This document shows, piece by piece, positions 1 through 14,173 of a stretch of DNA of 64,000 bases (positions within the stretch are counted from its first letter, which is position 1; the number at the start of each line of letters is the position of its first letter). The translations under genes were made by a program, and so were the position numbers. The stretch is from Myrica gale (taxonomy: Eukaryota; Streptophyta; Magnoliopsida; Fagales; Myricaceae). The DNA is taken from assembly GCA_963930655.1 (NCBI GenBank), contig OZ005602.1, forward strand, positions 23,139,840-23,203,839, in the 5' to 3' direction. The notes below the pieces were generated by a model. It worked only from the letters and a program-made list of their open reading frames with translations. It was not told where the DNA came from and made no database searches.

Positions 1-170
1 GCTCATAGCTAAAAAAATCCAATGCAACCCGAAACTCGACTCCAATCTCCCTGGCCAGCTCAGGATCAAATGCAATTGGGGTCGGGGTCGGTTGCATACC
101 CCTTATCCCGATTGATTCGGGTTCGGGGTGGGGGAACCTGACCCAAAACTCGATTTGCCCAGACCTAGTC
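1..170. mobile_element. possible terminus of a non-autonomous hAT-like element
   Basis: A stretch rich in repeated words such as ggggtcggggtcggttg and gattcgggttcggggtggg ends in tttgcccagacctag near 170. Plant hAT-type non-autonomous elements often end in a CAG/TAG-N-TCTGGGC-like sequence of this kind. Only one end lies in the window, so inverted repeats and target-site duplication cannot be checked. This is a weak call based on sequence style. Confidence 0.25.
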
Positions 171-1099
171 TATGCCTTGCCCTCTTGACACTTGGTATTG
201 TTTAGTACTTGCTTATTGACTTGGTTTAGAGACTAGAACAACGTTCCCTAAGGTGACCGTAATGCTAATTTGTAACGTCGGCGGTCTTCAATTTTGGTCA
301 AATTTAGCGGAATTATTGCTAAGGAAAATTTACTTTTGGGTCTATTTGTTGGAATAGAATTAATTGTATGGCATATTAGTAGTATCTACTTCCTTATATA
401 ATATTAGGTATCTATAATTTGATTATATGACTCGTTCATGGATCAGCTATATCTTTCTAAATTACAATGGATAAACTTTTTCAATTTACAGGATGGATAT
501 GTGATGATTGAGATATATCTATGTATTTATTTAAGATAAATCGAATATTTTGAATTAAAAACGACCAATAAATATAAATATTTGCATTGGGTGACTTAAG
601 GCCACGGCCCACGACAAAGCTTGAGGAAATTAGATGGTCCACAGCTCTACCTTTTGACTAATTCATCTATATAATAATACTCACTACTCAACTGAAAACT
701 GTTGACCTGATCCACCTAAGCACACGTGCAGCCTATTAGATTCAAATAAAAAGCTTAGAAAAAAAAAGATTCAAATAAAAAAATCTTTTGATTAGACGAT
801 ACTCATATGATATTTTGTTCGTTAGGGAACATGAGGATTTGTGTCAAACAAACGTTTTCTTTTTCAAAGTTTTTTTTTTTGGTAACATTCCCAGTAGAAT
901 TTGGAAGGCCCCACTGTATCTTCCACGCACCCCACATGGATTAATCCGTGTGATAGTAGGAGACGCGGGGCGTGCGTTTCTTGGTGAGCAAGCTACTCCC
1001 AATTTTACGAAACTATATAGTTACGAAAACACAATTGAAAAAAGTTTCTGATCCTTTCCCACTCTCTGCTTCTTGCGCCGTTCTCTTTGGTTATCCTAG
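171..1099 (+). other. upstream region of the PHD/GNAT gene
   Basis: No gene is visible. The stretch is AT-rich and precedes the first coding exon at 1100. A CACGTG G-box core lies at 723-728. Short poly-A/poly-T tracts at 760-790 and 871-880 are present. The transcription start and 5' UTR cannot be fixed, but the pyrimidine-rich sequence at 1050-1090 is a plausible leader. Confidence 0.5.
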
Positions 1100-4000
1100 A
1101 TGGCAATGGCGGCGGACGCAGCGAACTTCTGTAGAAAGAGAAATAGAAAGAGAGCAGCCCCCGGAAGAAAGCTCACTATTGGTGAAAAAGTGGAGGTGAT
1201 ACATTGCCCTTTTTGTATAAAATCTCCTTTCTTCTTTAGATTTTTTTTTTCTGTAAGCAATTCATAGGTTCCGATCTCCTTTGCCTTAAAAAAGAAAACT
1301 TTTGGGTCTGTTTGTGTGTTTGGTCTTCTGTTTCTTCTTTTTAAAATTTTCTGTGATATGGTGATACCTGCCTGAATCTTCAATCTTAATGGATTATACT
1401 CGCTGCATTGATTGTTGTATTCATTGTTTCGTTCCTTGCCTAGTTTCCCTGAATGCCATCTACTTCCGTTGAGGCTACATTGCGCATGTAATTATTTCTT
1501 ACAGTGTCGTTTCCATGTATTGCTAGTTTGTTGTCTGTTTGGTATTCCTGCAATCATTTAGTCGGGGTTGTGCTATTAGGCAACAAGACGTGAACTTGGG
1601 GGGGTTTTGTTTAGGGTGCCTTACCATCATTTCAATAGATACGTGTTAATTGCCAATTCCAAGTGCTATATTTAGAAAAGGTAAAAACTTTTGCAGGTAA
1701 GAAGTGAGGAAGATGGGTTTCAGGGCTCATGGCACCCTGGGACTGTCACTGCATGTTATGACCAAGTTCGTTGTGTCAAATATGACCATCTCCTCTGCAA
1801 CGATGGGTCTGATAATCTTGAGGATGCTGTGCAAGTTTCACCTTTACTGGATGGCATTGGTTCTGTTAATGCGAACAGTTGCCATTATCGTGGGTGTATA
1901 AGGCCATTGCCACCTCATGCTGAGTTTAAATACAGGTGCATTCCGTATGGAATGTGCGTGGATGTTTATTACCTCGACGCTTGGTGGGAAGGGGTGATCT
2001 TTGATCATGACAATGGTTCAGATGAGAGGAGGATTTTCTTTCCTGATTTGGGTGATGAATTAAAGACAGGACTAGACATGCTGAGAATTACTCAGGACTG
2101 GAGTGAGATTACAGAGAATTGGCAGGCTCGTGGGACCTGGTTATTTCTTGAGCTGATTGGGGAATATGAACAGGAGGGATACCTTGGTGTCTCAGTGAAG
2201 CAAATTTGGTATGACTTGCGCGGGAAAAAGGGTTTTCAGGAGATTAAGGAGTGGACATGTACCAGGAGAGACTTGTGGAAAGAGTTAATGTTGGAGGTCA
2301 TTGATGAGAGCTTAAATATTATCCTAAAAGATGTACTTCAGTTTCTTGATCATTTTGGGGGCTTGTCACAAGAGCCCAGCGGACAATTGGAGTCAGCTAG
2401 AACTGCTGCAGATACGAGCCTTGAAGCAAATTTGGCAAACTCTCATGGTATTTGTCCAATTGAGAATGATTTAAGTACTGATTCACTTGCTGATCAAGAA
2501 AAATCTGTGATGCATGAATTAATCTCCACTTTGGATGTCGACGGGTCAGATACGAATATTTTGGCCAACTCAGGCTTACCTTGCCACAATAAAGCAGCCT
2601 GTTTGGCAGCTGAGCCTTTGTCGGTATTGCATTCCAATCCATATGGAAATTCTGGCACCAACTCAGTGACAGTCCGTGAAGAATTTTCTTGTACGAATTC
2701 TGATAAGATGAACGGGAAGCCCAAACACATGACATGCAGGAAAACTGGAAATTGGCTACCTGTTGGCCCTGACATAGTTCCTGGAGCGGTATTCTGCCCA
2801 AATGCTGTTTCTGATTATGCACATTTAACCATGAATAATAGAAAGCCTGGGAATCTTTTAACTACAAATGTGCGGCAGCATCTTTCATATCTGGGATGGA
2901 AAATGGAGATTAAGAGTGGCGAGACCATCAATAGACTACGCTATACGTCCCCTGATGGAGAAGTGTACTATTCACTTCGTCAGGTCTGTCAGGTTAGGAA
3001 GGTATTCACATCAGAGATGATCTTTTCAATCTCAGATAACCATCCAAGTTTGCATATTTCACCTAACGGTGCTTCTTCGTTTTCACTACTCCGACAACCA
3101 GAAGAAAACTGGGATCCTGATTTTTGTCCTCCAACTGTGGTGTCTCCTCAGTCTGATGAACATAGAGAAAAACCAGAATGCTGTCCTCAAGCTGTTGTGG
3201 ATTACGATATGCATGGACTACATAAGAGCTCCAAAACTCCTATGTTAAGTTCAAAAGATAGCCTCCCGAAATTAAAAAGAAGAAAGGCTTCTGGACCATT
3301 ACCAAATTTAAGAGGTGATCTAGAAAGTAGTCGCCCAACCTGTATGCTACTATCAAGTAAAAGAGTTAAGCAGGTGGTTGCTTCTAAATCCTCACACCAC
3401 AATCCTCGAACTGTACTCTCGTGGTTGATAGACAACAATGTGGTGCTGCCTAGAGCAAAAGTACGATACTGTAGCAGAAAGAACTTCCATTCAATGGCAG
3501 AAGGGCGGATAACTCGCGATGGGATAAAGTGCAGCTGTTGTGAGAAGGTGTTTACTCTTTCTAACTTCGAAGTTCATGCTGGCAGCAAGTACCGCAGACC
3601 AGCTGCCAATATTTTTCTGGAAGATGGCAGGTCTCTGTTTGATTGCCAAATGCAGGTCATACGAGGTAAGAAGATGGGAAGCTACACCAGAAAACCACGT
3701 GGTAGGAATAAGGGGACTTCCCATCAAGGAGAAAATGACAACATTTGTACCGTATGTCACTATGGTGGTGAATTGGTTTTATGCGACGAATGTCCATCCG
3801 CATTTCACCAGGGTTGCATAAATTTGAAGGTAGAGAAAATTTTCCATGTATATTCAGGTCAAATCACATAGTTGCCTGATTCCTTCTTAAACTTCAAGGC
3901 ATTTTCTTACGAATTATATGATATAGGCCATTATTTTTCTGGTGGACTTGGAATTGCTTTGTTTCTGTAGGATGTTCCAGATGGTGATTGGTTCTGCCCA

Positions 4001-7000
4001 TCTTGCTGTTGTGCAATTTGCGGGCACATGAAATACAGGAACAACAGCGAACAACCAGTTGATGGCAGTCTTCACACTTGCAACCAGTGCGAGCATAAAT
4101 GTAGGCTAATTTGATCTCTGTAGTTAAAACACATGTAATATAGGTTATGTAAATGTATGCTCTGACATTGTCACTGTACCATGTTTTGTCAATTTGATGT
4201 AGATCACATTGGCTGCTTAAGAAATAGAGGGGAAGATAAGCTGCAAACTTGGCCTGAAGAAAAATGGTTCTGCTGCAAAAAGTGTGCGCAGGTATTTTGA
4301 TCCACTTTTCTCCAGTATCAATAATTATGTCCACTGGGGTTGGCTTCGGCGGTTATTATTTCAAAGTTGTTTTGTAGCATATCTTTTACTCCATATAAAA
4401 AAAATGAAGTTGATTTTGAACAACTAGGGCATCATTTGTTTGTTCTTTTACATGTTCAAATTATCTCATAAAGACATTTTCTAATTAGCTTTCTAGTAAT
4501 GTGGAAGATGCATTTTTCTGTATGTTTCTCTTACAATCTTTTCTTTTTATCGAATTTGAAGTTCAAATTTAACATAGGAGTATGTATTACTCCAAAGGTG
4601 GGACACCTAGAGAATTTTGATCATTCCATGCATAATTGGCCAAAGTAATGATTACCACAAGAACTCACTGCTAATAACTTTGAAGAGGAATTCAAAAGCA
4701 AAGAATATAGAAGCTAGAAGTAAGTTTTCTCTTGGGAAGTTCTAGTTGTTATGCAAATAAAGGTCTTGGATTCTTTCCAATTACTTTTTTATAGTTGCAA
4801 TATCTATTTCTAGGTTCCGATGGGAAAAGAAGTTCAGGGTATCATTAATGTGGTCCAAGTGTGGAGAAATATTTGCTAGGGAGATCTATTCACATTTAAT
4901 ATTGACATTAAAAGAGCAGATTGAGTGACCATAAATGGCTGTTATCTTTTGTAGGACAGGATTATAAGACTGTAAGCAGAGGTAGTTTTAATTTGATTGC
5001 TATTTCATTCTTTAAGCAGCTAATGGGGTTAGTGTAGTATGCATGAGAAACAGTACATTAAAGATGGCTTCATTTATGTATTGTCTCAAAATCCCATCTT
5101 ACACGTCTGTTATTGACCAATTCATTTTTGCAGATACTCTTAGGCCTCCAAAAGATTTTAGGCAAACCACTTCCAGTGGGTCAGGACAATCTGACTTGGA
5201 AATTGTTAAAGCCTATGACGCCTGATACTCATGACGTTGAGGCCTTGTCAGAGAATCATAGCAAGCTCAATGTTGCTCTCGAAGTGATGCATGAGTGTTT
5301 TGAACCAATTAAGGAATCTCGTACTCAGAGAGATCTTGTTGAAGATGTTATTTTCAGTCGAGGGTAAAAGTTTGTTTGTTCTATTTAGTTGTGTCCCCTT
5401 TACTTTGGTGCCAGTACATAATTGTTTCATTTCATAGTTCATAATTATTTTTTTACTTAATCAATGGCCCTTTCTGGCATTGTTTATTATTTACTCTTTT
5501 ACATTGGTTAAAACATGAATGTAAATCTGTGAGATACTACATATCTATTCACCAAATATGGACTTCCATTTTGGACAAACACGAAATCTGAAAATTCTTA
5601 TCTCTGTGTTTGCCACCTGTGCCTCGGCATGCCATTGAAATATGCTTGCCTTTCCCCCCCAACCTTCAGGGAATTTATCAATTTTAGTACGGGAGCATGA
5701 TCTTATGACTTGAAACATTTCAGGTCAGAGCTCAATCGTTTGAATTTTCGAGGGTTCTATACGGTGCTTTTGGAGAGAGACGATGAAATTATTGCTGTGG
5801 CTACTGTAAGGTCCGAGTTCACACTATGACATCCCTTGGGTTTTACTTTTTTAAATAATAATATTCTAAATTGTTATTTTCCTGTTCTAGGATACATGGA
5901 GAGAAGGTGGCAGAAATACCGCTTATTGCTACTAGGGTCCCATACCGTCGACGTGGAATGTGTCGCATATTGATGAATAAGCTTGAAAAGGTCACTTAAA
6001 GTTTGTTGTTTATGTTTACCTCTTCATTTTCCATGTTTTTTGGGGGGTCATGGGTTAGGGGTTGCGAGGGTTTTATAATTGACAATATGAGGCAACAGTT
6101 GTTTACGCAATTCTATATCATCTTTTAAAGGTAGACTTACAAACAGTAACATGATGATTCCTTTAGGCTAGAATTAAATTTGATTTAGCGATCAGTCAGA
6201 GACCTGAAAAGTATTCTGTAGATCAGCCACTTGCATCTCTCTCCCATAGTACTCTCACTTTGTGAGATGTTTTACCGAACTTATAGTTGTTAAAATGACC
6301 TAGTTTCAGAATTTTGATTTGCGATATAAAAAAAAAAAGAATTTTGATTGGATCCTTTAGGACTTGCTATGTTGAACTCTTTACGCATTCAATGCAAGTT
6401 AATACAATTTTTTGTCCACAATTAAATATTTGAAACAAGATTATCTTTCAGTGTAAGTGGCTGTAAGTCCTTGTACCAGTTTCTTTGACAAGCATTTAAG
6501 GTTGAGATCATTTGAGTATTAGAATCAATCTGCTTGTAGAGGGTTGTCTTTGTCGGCCACTGATTTCATTTGTACAGGTAGATTCATCCTATGTTGTACT
6601 TTAGATGTAGATGGAAGGAAAACAATCCCTCTCTATCTATGTTTCTTCTGTGTTGCTGAAATAGGTCCAAAATATTCACTTAATGAGTTGTGATTCCACC
6701 ATGTGTTTGGTTTTTTCTTCAGATGCTCATGGAATTAGAAGTCGAGAGGCTTGTTTTGCCTGCAATTCCTAGTGTGCTGAACACATGGACTACTTCTTTT
6801 GGTTTTACAAAGATGACGGATTTTGAGAGAGTGCAGTTTTTGGATTTTACTTTCTTGGATTTCCCAGATACTGTTATGTGCCAGAAACTCCTAAGAAAGA
6901 ATCCTTCAGCTGACTCCAGCCCATCAGGTATCTTTCTTGCCCATCAAGTATGTCACACAAAGGGCACTGATATATTAGACTGAAGATACGCGATTTTGCA

Positions 7001-8900
7001 GGAAGACAGCCTGATCTTGTCTACAGAAACAGGGATAATACTGATTTGGATGTTTCTGAAGTATATCAAGCAGAACATAACGATGAGAGCAGATTTATGG
7101 AACAGTAACTAGTGAGGTGTGCGTCTAACCTCTCAAATCCTCTGTTTATGAATGGAAAAGTAAAACAACAATATACAAGCTTAGAATTCTATCTCTATCG
7201 AAAACAAACTCTGTGCCTAGTATGTCAAACCTGGTGCTACATTGAGAAAGGGAATTCAACTATTTTGTTCTGGAACGTGCTCTTTTTAAAGATTCTTATA
7301 TTGATAATTATTCTATTAAATGCAATTGTTTTGATTTAGATTTACAATTGCATTACAAACACCATCATAATGCAGTATCAAAGCAAAGTTCTTATTTCAC
7401 TCTTCATTTTTCTTGATTTCCATCTCATTATTCAACTGTACTACGTAGTCAAACAAATACTGCAGTCCAACTAAACTGGTTAAACTTTGGGTGAACAACT
7501 ACTACAATTCCACTCCTGAGAGAATAACATTTCTTGTTAAGACCGAAAGGTGGGATTCTTGCTTGTGTAGTCATGCTAGCTTGAAATGAAGTACATATTA
7601 CATAATGCTGCAGCCTGCTTCATAATTTTAAGTATGCTTTGCTGTTGTTGCTCGTACTCCAAGTCGTGATATACATTTTAAAATGAGTTGACTATACTCA
7701 GAAGTAATATTTTTCTGTTAAATTGATTACTCGCATGATATAAAAAAAATGGCTAAGAAGGTGTGGGAACCCCTTCTCTTGATTCTTAACCCATCCCTCG
7801 TGGCTCTATAGAGGTACTTAAAGTTGAGTTCGATTTAAGAGTAATTTATCATCTTTTGTATCAATTTTTATTTATAGGTTCTCAATGACAATAATGGAAG
7901 TCATCTATTTGGAAGTTTTGAAGTTTTATGGAAAGATCCATATTTGGGTATAAACCCAATCCACCCCTTGCCTCTTTCTGCTAGGCAGTGGTCTTATTAT
8001 CACGAAGGCGGAAATTTCATAACTCCAAAGCAAAATCATTTGTATCAAAGCCTGGTTATTGCGTAATAACCAATTTCTCCTTTCCCCAATACTCAACCAA
8101 TATCGGCTGGTGCCTTCCATATACCAACATTCTATATGGTGTTTGCAAAATTTTGGTCATAATAAAATAATTACAAAAAATTATCTCTCCTATCTAATTA
8201 TCCCTTTTCACTACAAATAAATATAAAAAAATTTATTCAAATAATCTCTCTTCACTTTTTCACCAACTCCAACGCCCCTAAATTTTAACACTCAAACACC
8301 AGGTCGTTGGTGACCATAGTATTGTGTTCAGTTTTGGGGATTTCAACTCTATTCTTATTTTTCTAGTTTGGGTGCCCCATGGTGTCTTTTGTCAATAAGT
8401 TGATTCAATCTTGCTAAAGGTGATTTCTGGTCCTCCACAAATTAGCAACTTCTCTCCTATCTGAGTGAACATTCTTTCCTTTTTCATTTGTTGGTTGCAG
8501 AGATGAGCATTTTTTTCTCTCTTTAAAGTCATGTTCTGCATTTAGATATGTGGAGTTGCTGGATATTTTGCTCACCATGTTGATTTTTGGCAGTACTGCA
8601 CGTACCAACGGATGTGGTATCAAGAGCTCTGTTGATATGAATGTCATGGTATTTTGCCCTACGAAATCTTCAATCATTTTGTTCCTTCTCTGTTCTTCTC
8701 TAATCTGGTTTTTCTATTTTTTCTGCCAAAAGAACATAGTTTGATAGGCTTCTTGTCTATAGGTGGACCAACCATGGCTTAGCAAAAGCAGTCAGAAGTG
8801 CTTCCTTGAAGATGCGCATTTCAATAACACAGGAAGAGAAAACATTAATTTTGATCTCAGGTGCTACAAGCGAAGGCGGCTATCATCCTATGGAAGCTGA
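1100..8900 (+). CDS. Agenet/PHD/GNAT chromatin regulator, IDM1-like family
   Basis: The product is a nuclear PHD-finger protein with an acyl-CoA N-acetyltransferase domain, the family that includes Arabidopsis IDM1/ROS4 histone acetyltransferase and its paralogues. Model: exons 1100-1195, 1697-3829, 3971-4100, 4203-4291, 5134-5363, 5724-5810, 5891-5990, 6723-6927, 7002-7104, 8594-8648, 8763-8900; all introns are GT-AG with matching phases; product 1121 residues. Domains: Agenet/Tudor-like repeats at ~28-185 ([13 protein letters not shown] spans the exon 1/2 join; WWEGVIF), MBD-like stretch ~423-465, Tify-DNA-binding-like region ~600-685 ([13 protein letters not shown]), C4HC3 PHD finger ~715-763 ([16 protein letters not shown]), second PHD ~764-816, then a GNAT fold with the acetyl-CoA loop [11 protein letters not shown] and the tail [13 protein letters not shown]. 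The start could also be the ATG at 1106. An alternative form of 1058 residues stops at 7106-7108 if the last long intron is retained. Family confidence is high; the last two exons are less sure. Confidence 0.88.
7105..8593 (+). other. long last-but-one intron of the PHD/GNAT gene, with repeat-like DNA
   Basis: The donor reads CA|GTAACT, so the stop codon TAA that directly follows in the unspliced message lies inside the donor site. The acceptor is ggcag|TACTGC at 8593/8594. The interior holds no convincing coding exon. An AT-rich stretch at about 8165-8290 resembles the dispersed MITE family seen at 36.3, 40.7 and 58.9 kb. Confidence 0.55.
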
Positions 8901-11900
8901 GTTCTGTTCTCTTTTGCCCAGGAAAGTAGATCAATCGATATAAATTTGATCACAGCGCATTGAAGTAAATCAATGGACTAGGAGATCATTATACTGTGAT
9001 GAGCCAAGAAGATTTTTAGGCAGTTGTTTAAACTTTAGTCCAGTACCTCAAATTTTGCAGTACGAGATGCTTGTACAGAATAGGAGAGAAATGGACTTCG
9101 AGGTTTATGCCTGCTCTGTTGTATAGGATTTTGATAAAAGGAGACGTGACTGTAGAGCTCACAATTCACGTCTATTTCTCTTCGGTGCACAACACTGGAG
9201 AAGAAACCTATTGCAGAGTGATAATATAATAATCCACTTGTCTTTATTTATTTTCCACCTCACTCCAACACTATTCTAGTAAGTGGGACGCCGAGGTCGA
9301 CATTCCACTTCCTTGCAGCAATTGCACCACTTTTCTTCCTTTTGCCTCAAAAGCATCAAATATTTGCTCTCGACCCTTGTCCTGCTTTACTTCATTTCAC
9401 TTGTACTTGCATACTCTTTCATTCCTTCTCTTTGCAGGCTCGGTCTCGTAGATACAGGACAATGACATGCTTGTCAGATGGTTGAACACAATTGAAAGAT
9501 ACTCTGTTTTTGTTTTCTAGGGAAATCTATTATACTTGACTTTGTGTATTGGGTTTACGAACTTGGTCCAGCCTGACAGCGACAAAACATTTGGGTGTCG
9601 AAGAGTGTTAATCATCCTTCAAAACATTTGACTATAATTAACTTATCTAGCAATAAGTCAGACGCCTGATTTTCTCAAGATATGCAGGAGATGTGGATCC
9701 CCAGTTCATGGAGGATTGTCGCACAGGGTTTGTCTTTCTTAACGGGTCGTTGAGCTATTTAATGGGGTCGTTTAGGTTAGGGCCTTTGGTATAGTTTGAG
9801 CCGACCATATTGTGGCCATCATTTGGTATAATGATCATACCAAGGAGGAGATTGATGGACTTCAATCAAGGAGCTTAAATTAAGTCATTTGATTAAGCGG
9901 ACCTAATTGGTGGAGATTCGCCTCCTTCATTCTTATAAAATACACTCTTCCTAACCTCCTATAAACATACACTCATAATCATGTTAGATAAGAGAAATCA
10001 TGTAGCTGTCACAAGATTTCCAGATGATGAACTTAACGCAAGACCGAACTATTTCGACAAACGACACAAGTTTACCTATAACTCTGAATCTAACCCAATT
10101 ACATAGTCTCTTGATTTTGGTCTCTTGTGAAAACAAGTTCCTTTTGTAAAAATATGAATGTTTGTGAGCCAAAATTTTACAAGTTCATTTTATAAAATAT
10201 GAATAATAAATTCACAAAACGAAGGTCTAAAATATCAAAAAAATCATACACAAATACCAACAATTTTAATACAAACTAACAATGTTTTACGCAAACTCCA
10301 ATACTTTAAAAAAAATATTTCTTTTCTCACCATATTTTTTCATTAAACTCCAATACTTTTTTGTTAAAAAATTATATCAAATCATCTATCTTTACATTTT
10401 TTTATATAACTCTAATAAAAATTAAACATTTTTAAAAAATTTTACACTAAAATCTATAAAAAAATTTAATCTACATAAATATTCACGATTCTATAAAAAA
10501 ATCTAATAATTTTTTATAAAACGAAGATAATCATGCTATGTTACTCAAAGCGGAAAGTTATACTACTCTACCGGTCTACCCCAACAAAAAAAGCCCGGGG
10601 GGCGGGGGAGACACTGCCACATTACTAAATAATGTATTAATATTTCCGGATCTGCATAATTATGTTTTTATACTCAATGATGCCTCTAATGCGAGATTCA
10701 GTTAGCCGCCGGAAGAGATGCGGACTACGCTGTCGGCACCCCTCTTGCATGACAGCACCACGCTGATGACAGCAAGTTTTGTTCCTCTTTTTGCTTTGTT
10801 CATTCTCTGTTACCTGAAGAACTTTTTGGGCCTTTAGGCTCTTTAAATTACATGTAGTGAGTATAAATCTCACGACTTTTGTGGTGATTATGTTGGTTTT
10901 TATTTTTGCAGGGTTCTATGTCCTCCTTCTATGTGCCTTTTTTCTTCTTAGCAAACCTTATTCTATGTGCTTTTCTTAGTAATGGAACTTTTACTTTCCC
11001 AAAAAAAAAAACAAAAAACTTACTGAAAGAATACACATGCATATCATCGATACCGTCTGTCGAATGATGAATAAAAAACGTTATTTTCCCGAGAAAATGA
11101 CAAAAGCATTAACAGTAATTCATTGCAAAACTACCACAACAATTTCCTTTTTCTAGTCAATCAAAGCGGAAATCAAAGGCTTTTGTGTGATGTTAGTTGT
11201 CCTCCGCATAATGTCTACCATCATTGGTCTATATAGGGGTTAGTATCTTTGAATTGCAATTTTCAAACCATAAAGTAAGAGACACCCTTTCACTCGTAGC
11301 AGGAGACCTCGTGGGGGCCTGACTTTATCTTTATAATTCCTTTTAGAGACATGAGTCACCCGGCCGACTGTCAGCAATGTTGGGCACTTGGAGATCATGA
11401 CGACTGTCAGCAATATAAACCCAGTTGAGGAAAAGGAGTTAAAACTCTGGAAGACGTACATGGAAGAAGAAATAAGAAGATTGAATAAGAGTAACAGGGA
11501 ATGATGTTCTATGGATGAGGGTGAAGGAAAGCAAAGAACATTTCATTTTGAGTTCTTGCCTTCACTGATACAAAGGGGAAATCTTTGCTTTTGTTTTTCA
11601 TGCTGCAAGTATTCTTCTTCTGCCTTCTTTTTCTAATCAAGACTCGAGAGATGACTTCGGGAATCAAACTTTGAGGCGCCAAACAATGGGGCCACAGCTC
11701 CAAGTGGGATGACTTCAGCCAGTCAGATTGTATAAAAGAAATAATAACAAAGGTCAACATCTCGGCCCCATCTCCCAACTGGCTTCCTCTTCGTGTGTCT
11801 GATATTTCTATCTTTTGGCTCAACAACATTTCACTTTTTTTAGGAAAATCTTCTGTCTGTATTCGGAGTAGATGGAAATATAAAACCCATTTAACTGTAT

Positions 11901-12686
11901 TCGAGATCTTCTAATCGTGAGCTCCCGTTCCTTATATAAACTTTCTACCTTATTTTTTTTTCTAAGTAACTTTCTACCTTATTTACAGCTCTACACTTAA
12001 CAATGGAAAGAATCATTTCCAATGGAAGGAAATATTACAGCAATGGAAGAAAATATTACAACAATAGAAAGAAAATATTGCTATAATTAACCGAGTAATG
12101 GTAAGATGACTGCAAGCCCCAAACCCAGGAGCCTCCAAAAGCACTAAACGAGAGGGAGATTCTTAGGATTGTAAGGCTTTCATGACTTTATAGGAAAAGA
12201 TGTGTGCCAGATTCTCTTCTCTTTCTATTTTTTTTCAAATGAATATTGGGTGCTGTGCTCCACTAATTGCTGTTAATCTGCTATGATTTTCATTACCCAG
12301 AACTTATTAGTTTAACATAAAGATTAGGAAGCCACATAATTCACAAAAAAAAAGAGACCAAGTCAGTGAAAGGTTCCTCATGATGGATGGACGGCCAATT
12401 GGAAACCCTGCCAAGACAAATTAACCTTCCCCCCAATAAGAACCCAGAGTTTCCGTGATCTGTTGAAGTCCGAATCAACCTCACAAGACCACCGCCATCA
12501 ATCCATTGAACTCACGTGTAGCTATACCTTCACATGCACACAACAAAACAAAAACCCTCCACAAGTGATTTTTTCCTCTACCCCCGCCCAAACCCCCGCC
12601 CGAACCCCACTTCTATAAGACGGAGTCCCTCTCTCTTACCTCTCTTTTTGCTTTTGCTTTTCCATACCCCCCTTATAGTGTCTGCA
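8901..12686. other. 3' UTR of the PHD gene, then gene-free spacer
   Basis: The first few hundred bases after 8900 are probably 3' UTR. The rest shows no ORF with recognisable protein similarity on either strand. Contents: an AT-rich MITE-like stretch (~10180-10540), a GC-rich patch at 10590-10610, short repeats of caatggaa at 12000-12080, and a pyrimidine-rich leader just before the TBL gene, with a CACGTG core at ~12513-12518. Confidence 0.5.
10180..10545. repeat. AT-rich dispersed repeat, MITE-like
   Basis: The stretch carries motifs such as actccaatacttttttgtta and atcaaatcatc, shared with the elements near 36.4, 49.98, 56.7 and 59.0 kb. Clear terminal inverted repeats were not resolved, so the ends are approximate. 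Confidence 0.4.
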
Positions 12687-14137
12687 ATGGTTCGTCTTCC
12701 TTGCCAATCTTCTTCTCGACCTTTTGGGTCATGTTTAACAGTTCTATGCGTGCTTTTGGTTCAGTTCCACTTAGCTTCCTCAGCCCTCATTATAAGCTTG
12801 AGAAACCACCATAACCACCAGCACCACAGAAGATCACCCATGATCCTAGCCAACCAAAGCACCTGTGCTTTGTTTGCCGGCAGTTGGGTTCGTGACGACT
12901 CATACCCACTTTACCAATCTTCGAACTGCCCAATAATAGACCCCGAGTTCAACTGCCAAATGTACGGTCGGCCGGACTCCGATTACCTCAAATATCGATG
13001 GCAGCCTCTCAATTGCGAGCTCCCAAGGTAAAGACTAGTACTCGTTCTCATAACATAGCCGTATTGTGTATTTATTGTTGTACAGACTTTATGACTTCTG
13101 TTGTAGCATATTTATTGTAGCTTCAATGGGGTTGATTTTCTGCTGAAAATGAGAGGGAAGACTGTGATGTTTGTTGGTGACTCGCTTGGACGGAATCAAT
13201 GGGAGTCTTTGATTTGCATGATTTCAGCTGCAGCGCCTACCACCCCAACACAAACCATCAGAGGCGAGCCTCTCTCGACCATTAAGTTCACTGTTAGTCT
13301 CAGTATTGATCCTTCTCTCTTCTCTCTGTTTCTTTTAGTACTTCCACAATTTCAGCATCTTTAACGAATTTCAAGAGAGAGAGCAAAAACAACGTCTGGT
13401 GTTCTGGTGGCCACGGCGCACGAGACATTTTCGTCATCAAGCCTTGAATTAAAAAGCTTAGATTACCAGTTGGGAAATTTCTTAGGGGGGCCCAAAACAG
13501 GCTGTCAGCATTATCTTCACTAGATTGCTGTCTCTGTTTTTTGCCCTTTTTCTGAACAATTATCTTATGCTAGCTGGTGCTAACTGCAAGGCACTAGGCT
13601 CTTTTTTTTCTTCTCTCTTTTTGGCCCAAATTAACAATAATTTTTGTTTTAACTTGATATACTGTTATTGCAGGACTACGGTGTGTCCATATCATTTTAC
13701 CGAGCTCCATATCTGGTTGACATTGATATGGAACAAGGAAAGAGAGTTCTGATGCTGGAGGAGATCTCTGGAAACGGCAACGCGTGGCAGGGCGTTGATG
13801 TGTTGTCGTTTAACACCGGTCACTGGTGGAGCCACACAGGATCACTTCAAGGGTTGGCAATTCGTAGTTACCCTTGCTTCAAGCCTAAGGATACTTCTTC
13901 AATTCTAGTTGTGCGTTATATTAAGGGGATAATTAGCTTAGTTAAAGGGTTTAAGCCGAAGGTAATTATTTGCAGGTGGGATTACATGGAATCCGGAGGG
14001 ATATATTACCAAGACATGGACCGCTTGGTTGCTTTGGACAAGGGACTTAGAACTTGGGCCAATTGGGTAGATACCAACATTGACAGCACCAAAACCAGAG
14101 TTTTCTTTATGTCCATCTCTCCTACACACTACAAGTG

Positions 14138-14173
<36 letters not shown>

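Noticed and set aside
9700..10000. Possible solo LTR (tataaaatacactcttcc with promoter-like context)
   Set aside because: No TG...CA ends, target duplication or second copy could be shown.
12534..12686. In-frame N-terminal extension of the TBL gene
   Set aside because: The added residues are Pro-rich leader-like sequence and would put the signal anchor about 65 residues into the protein; the ATG at 12687 gives the normal TBL architecture.
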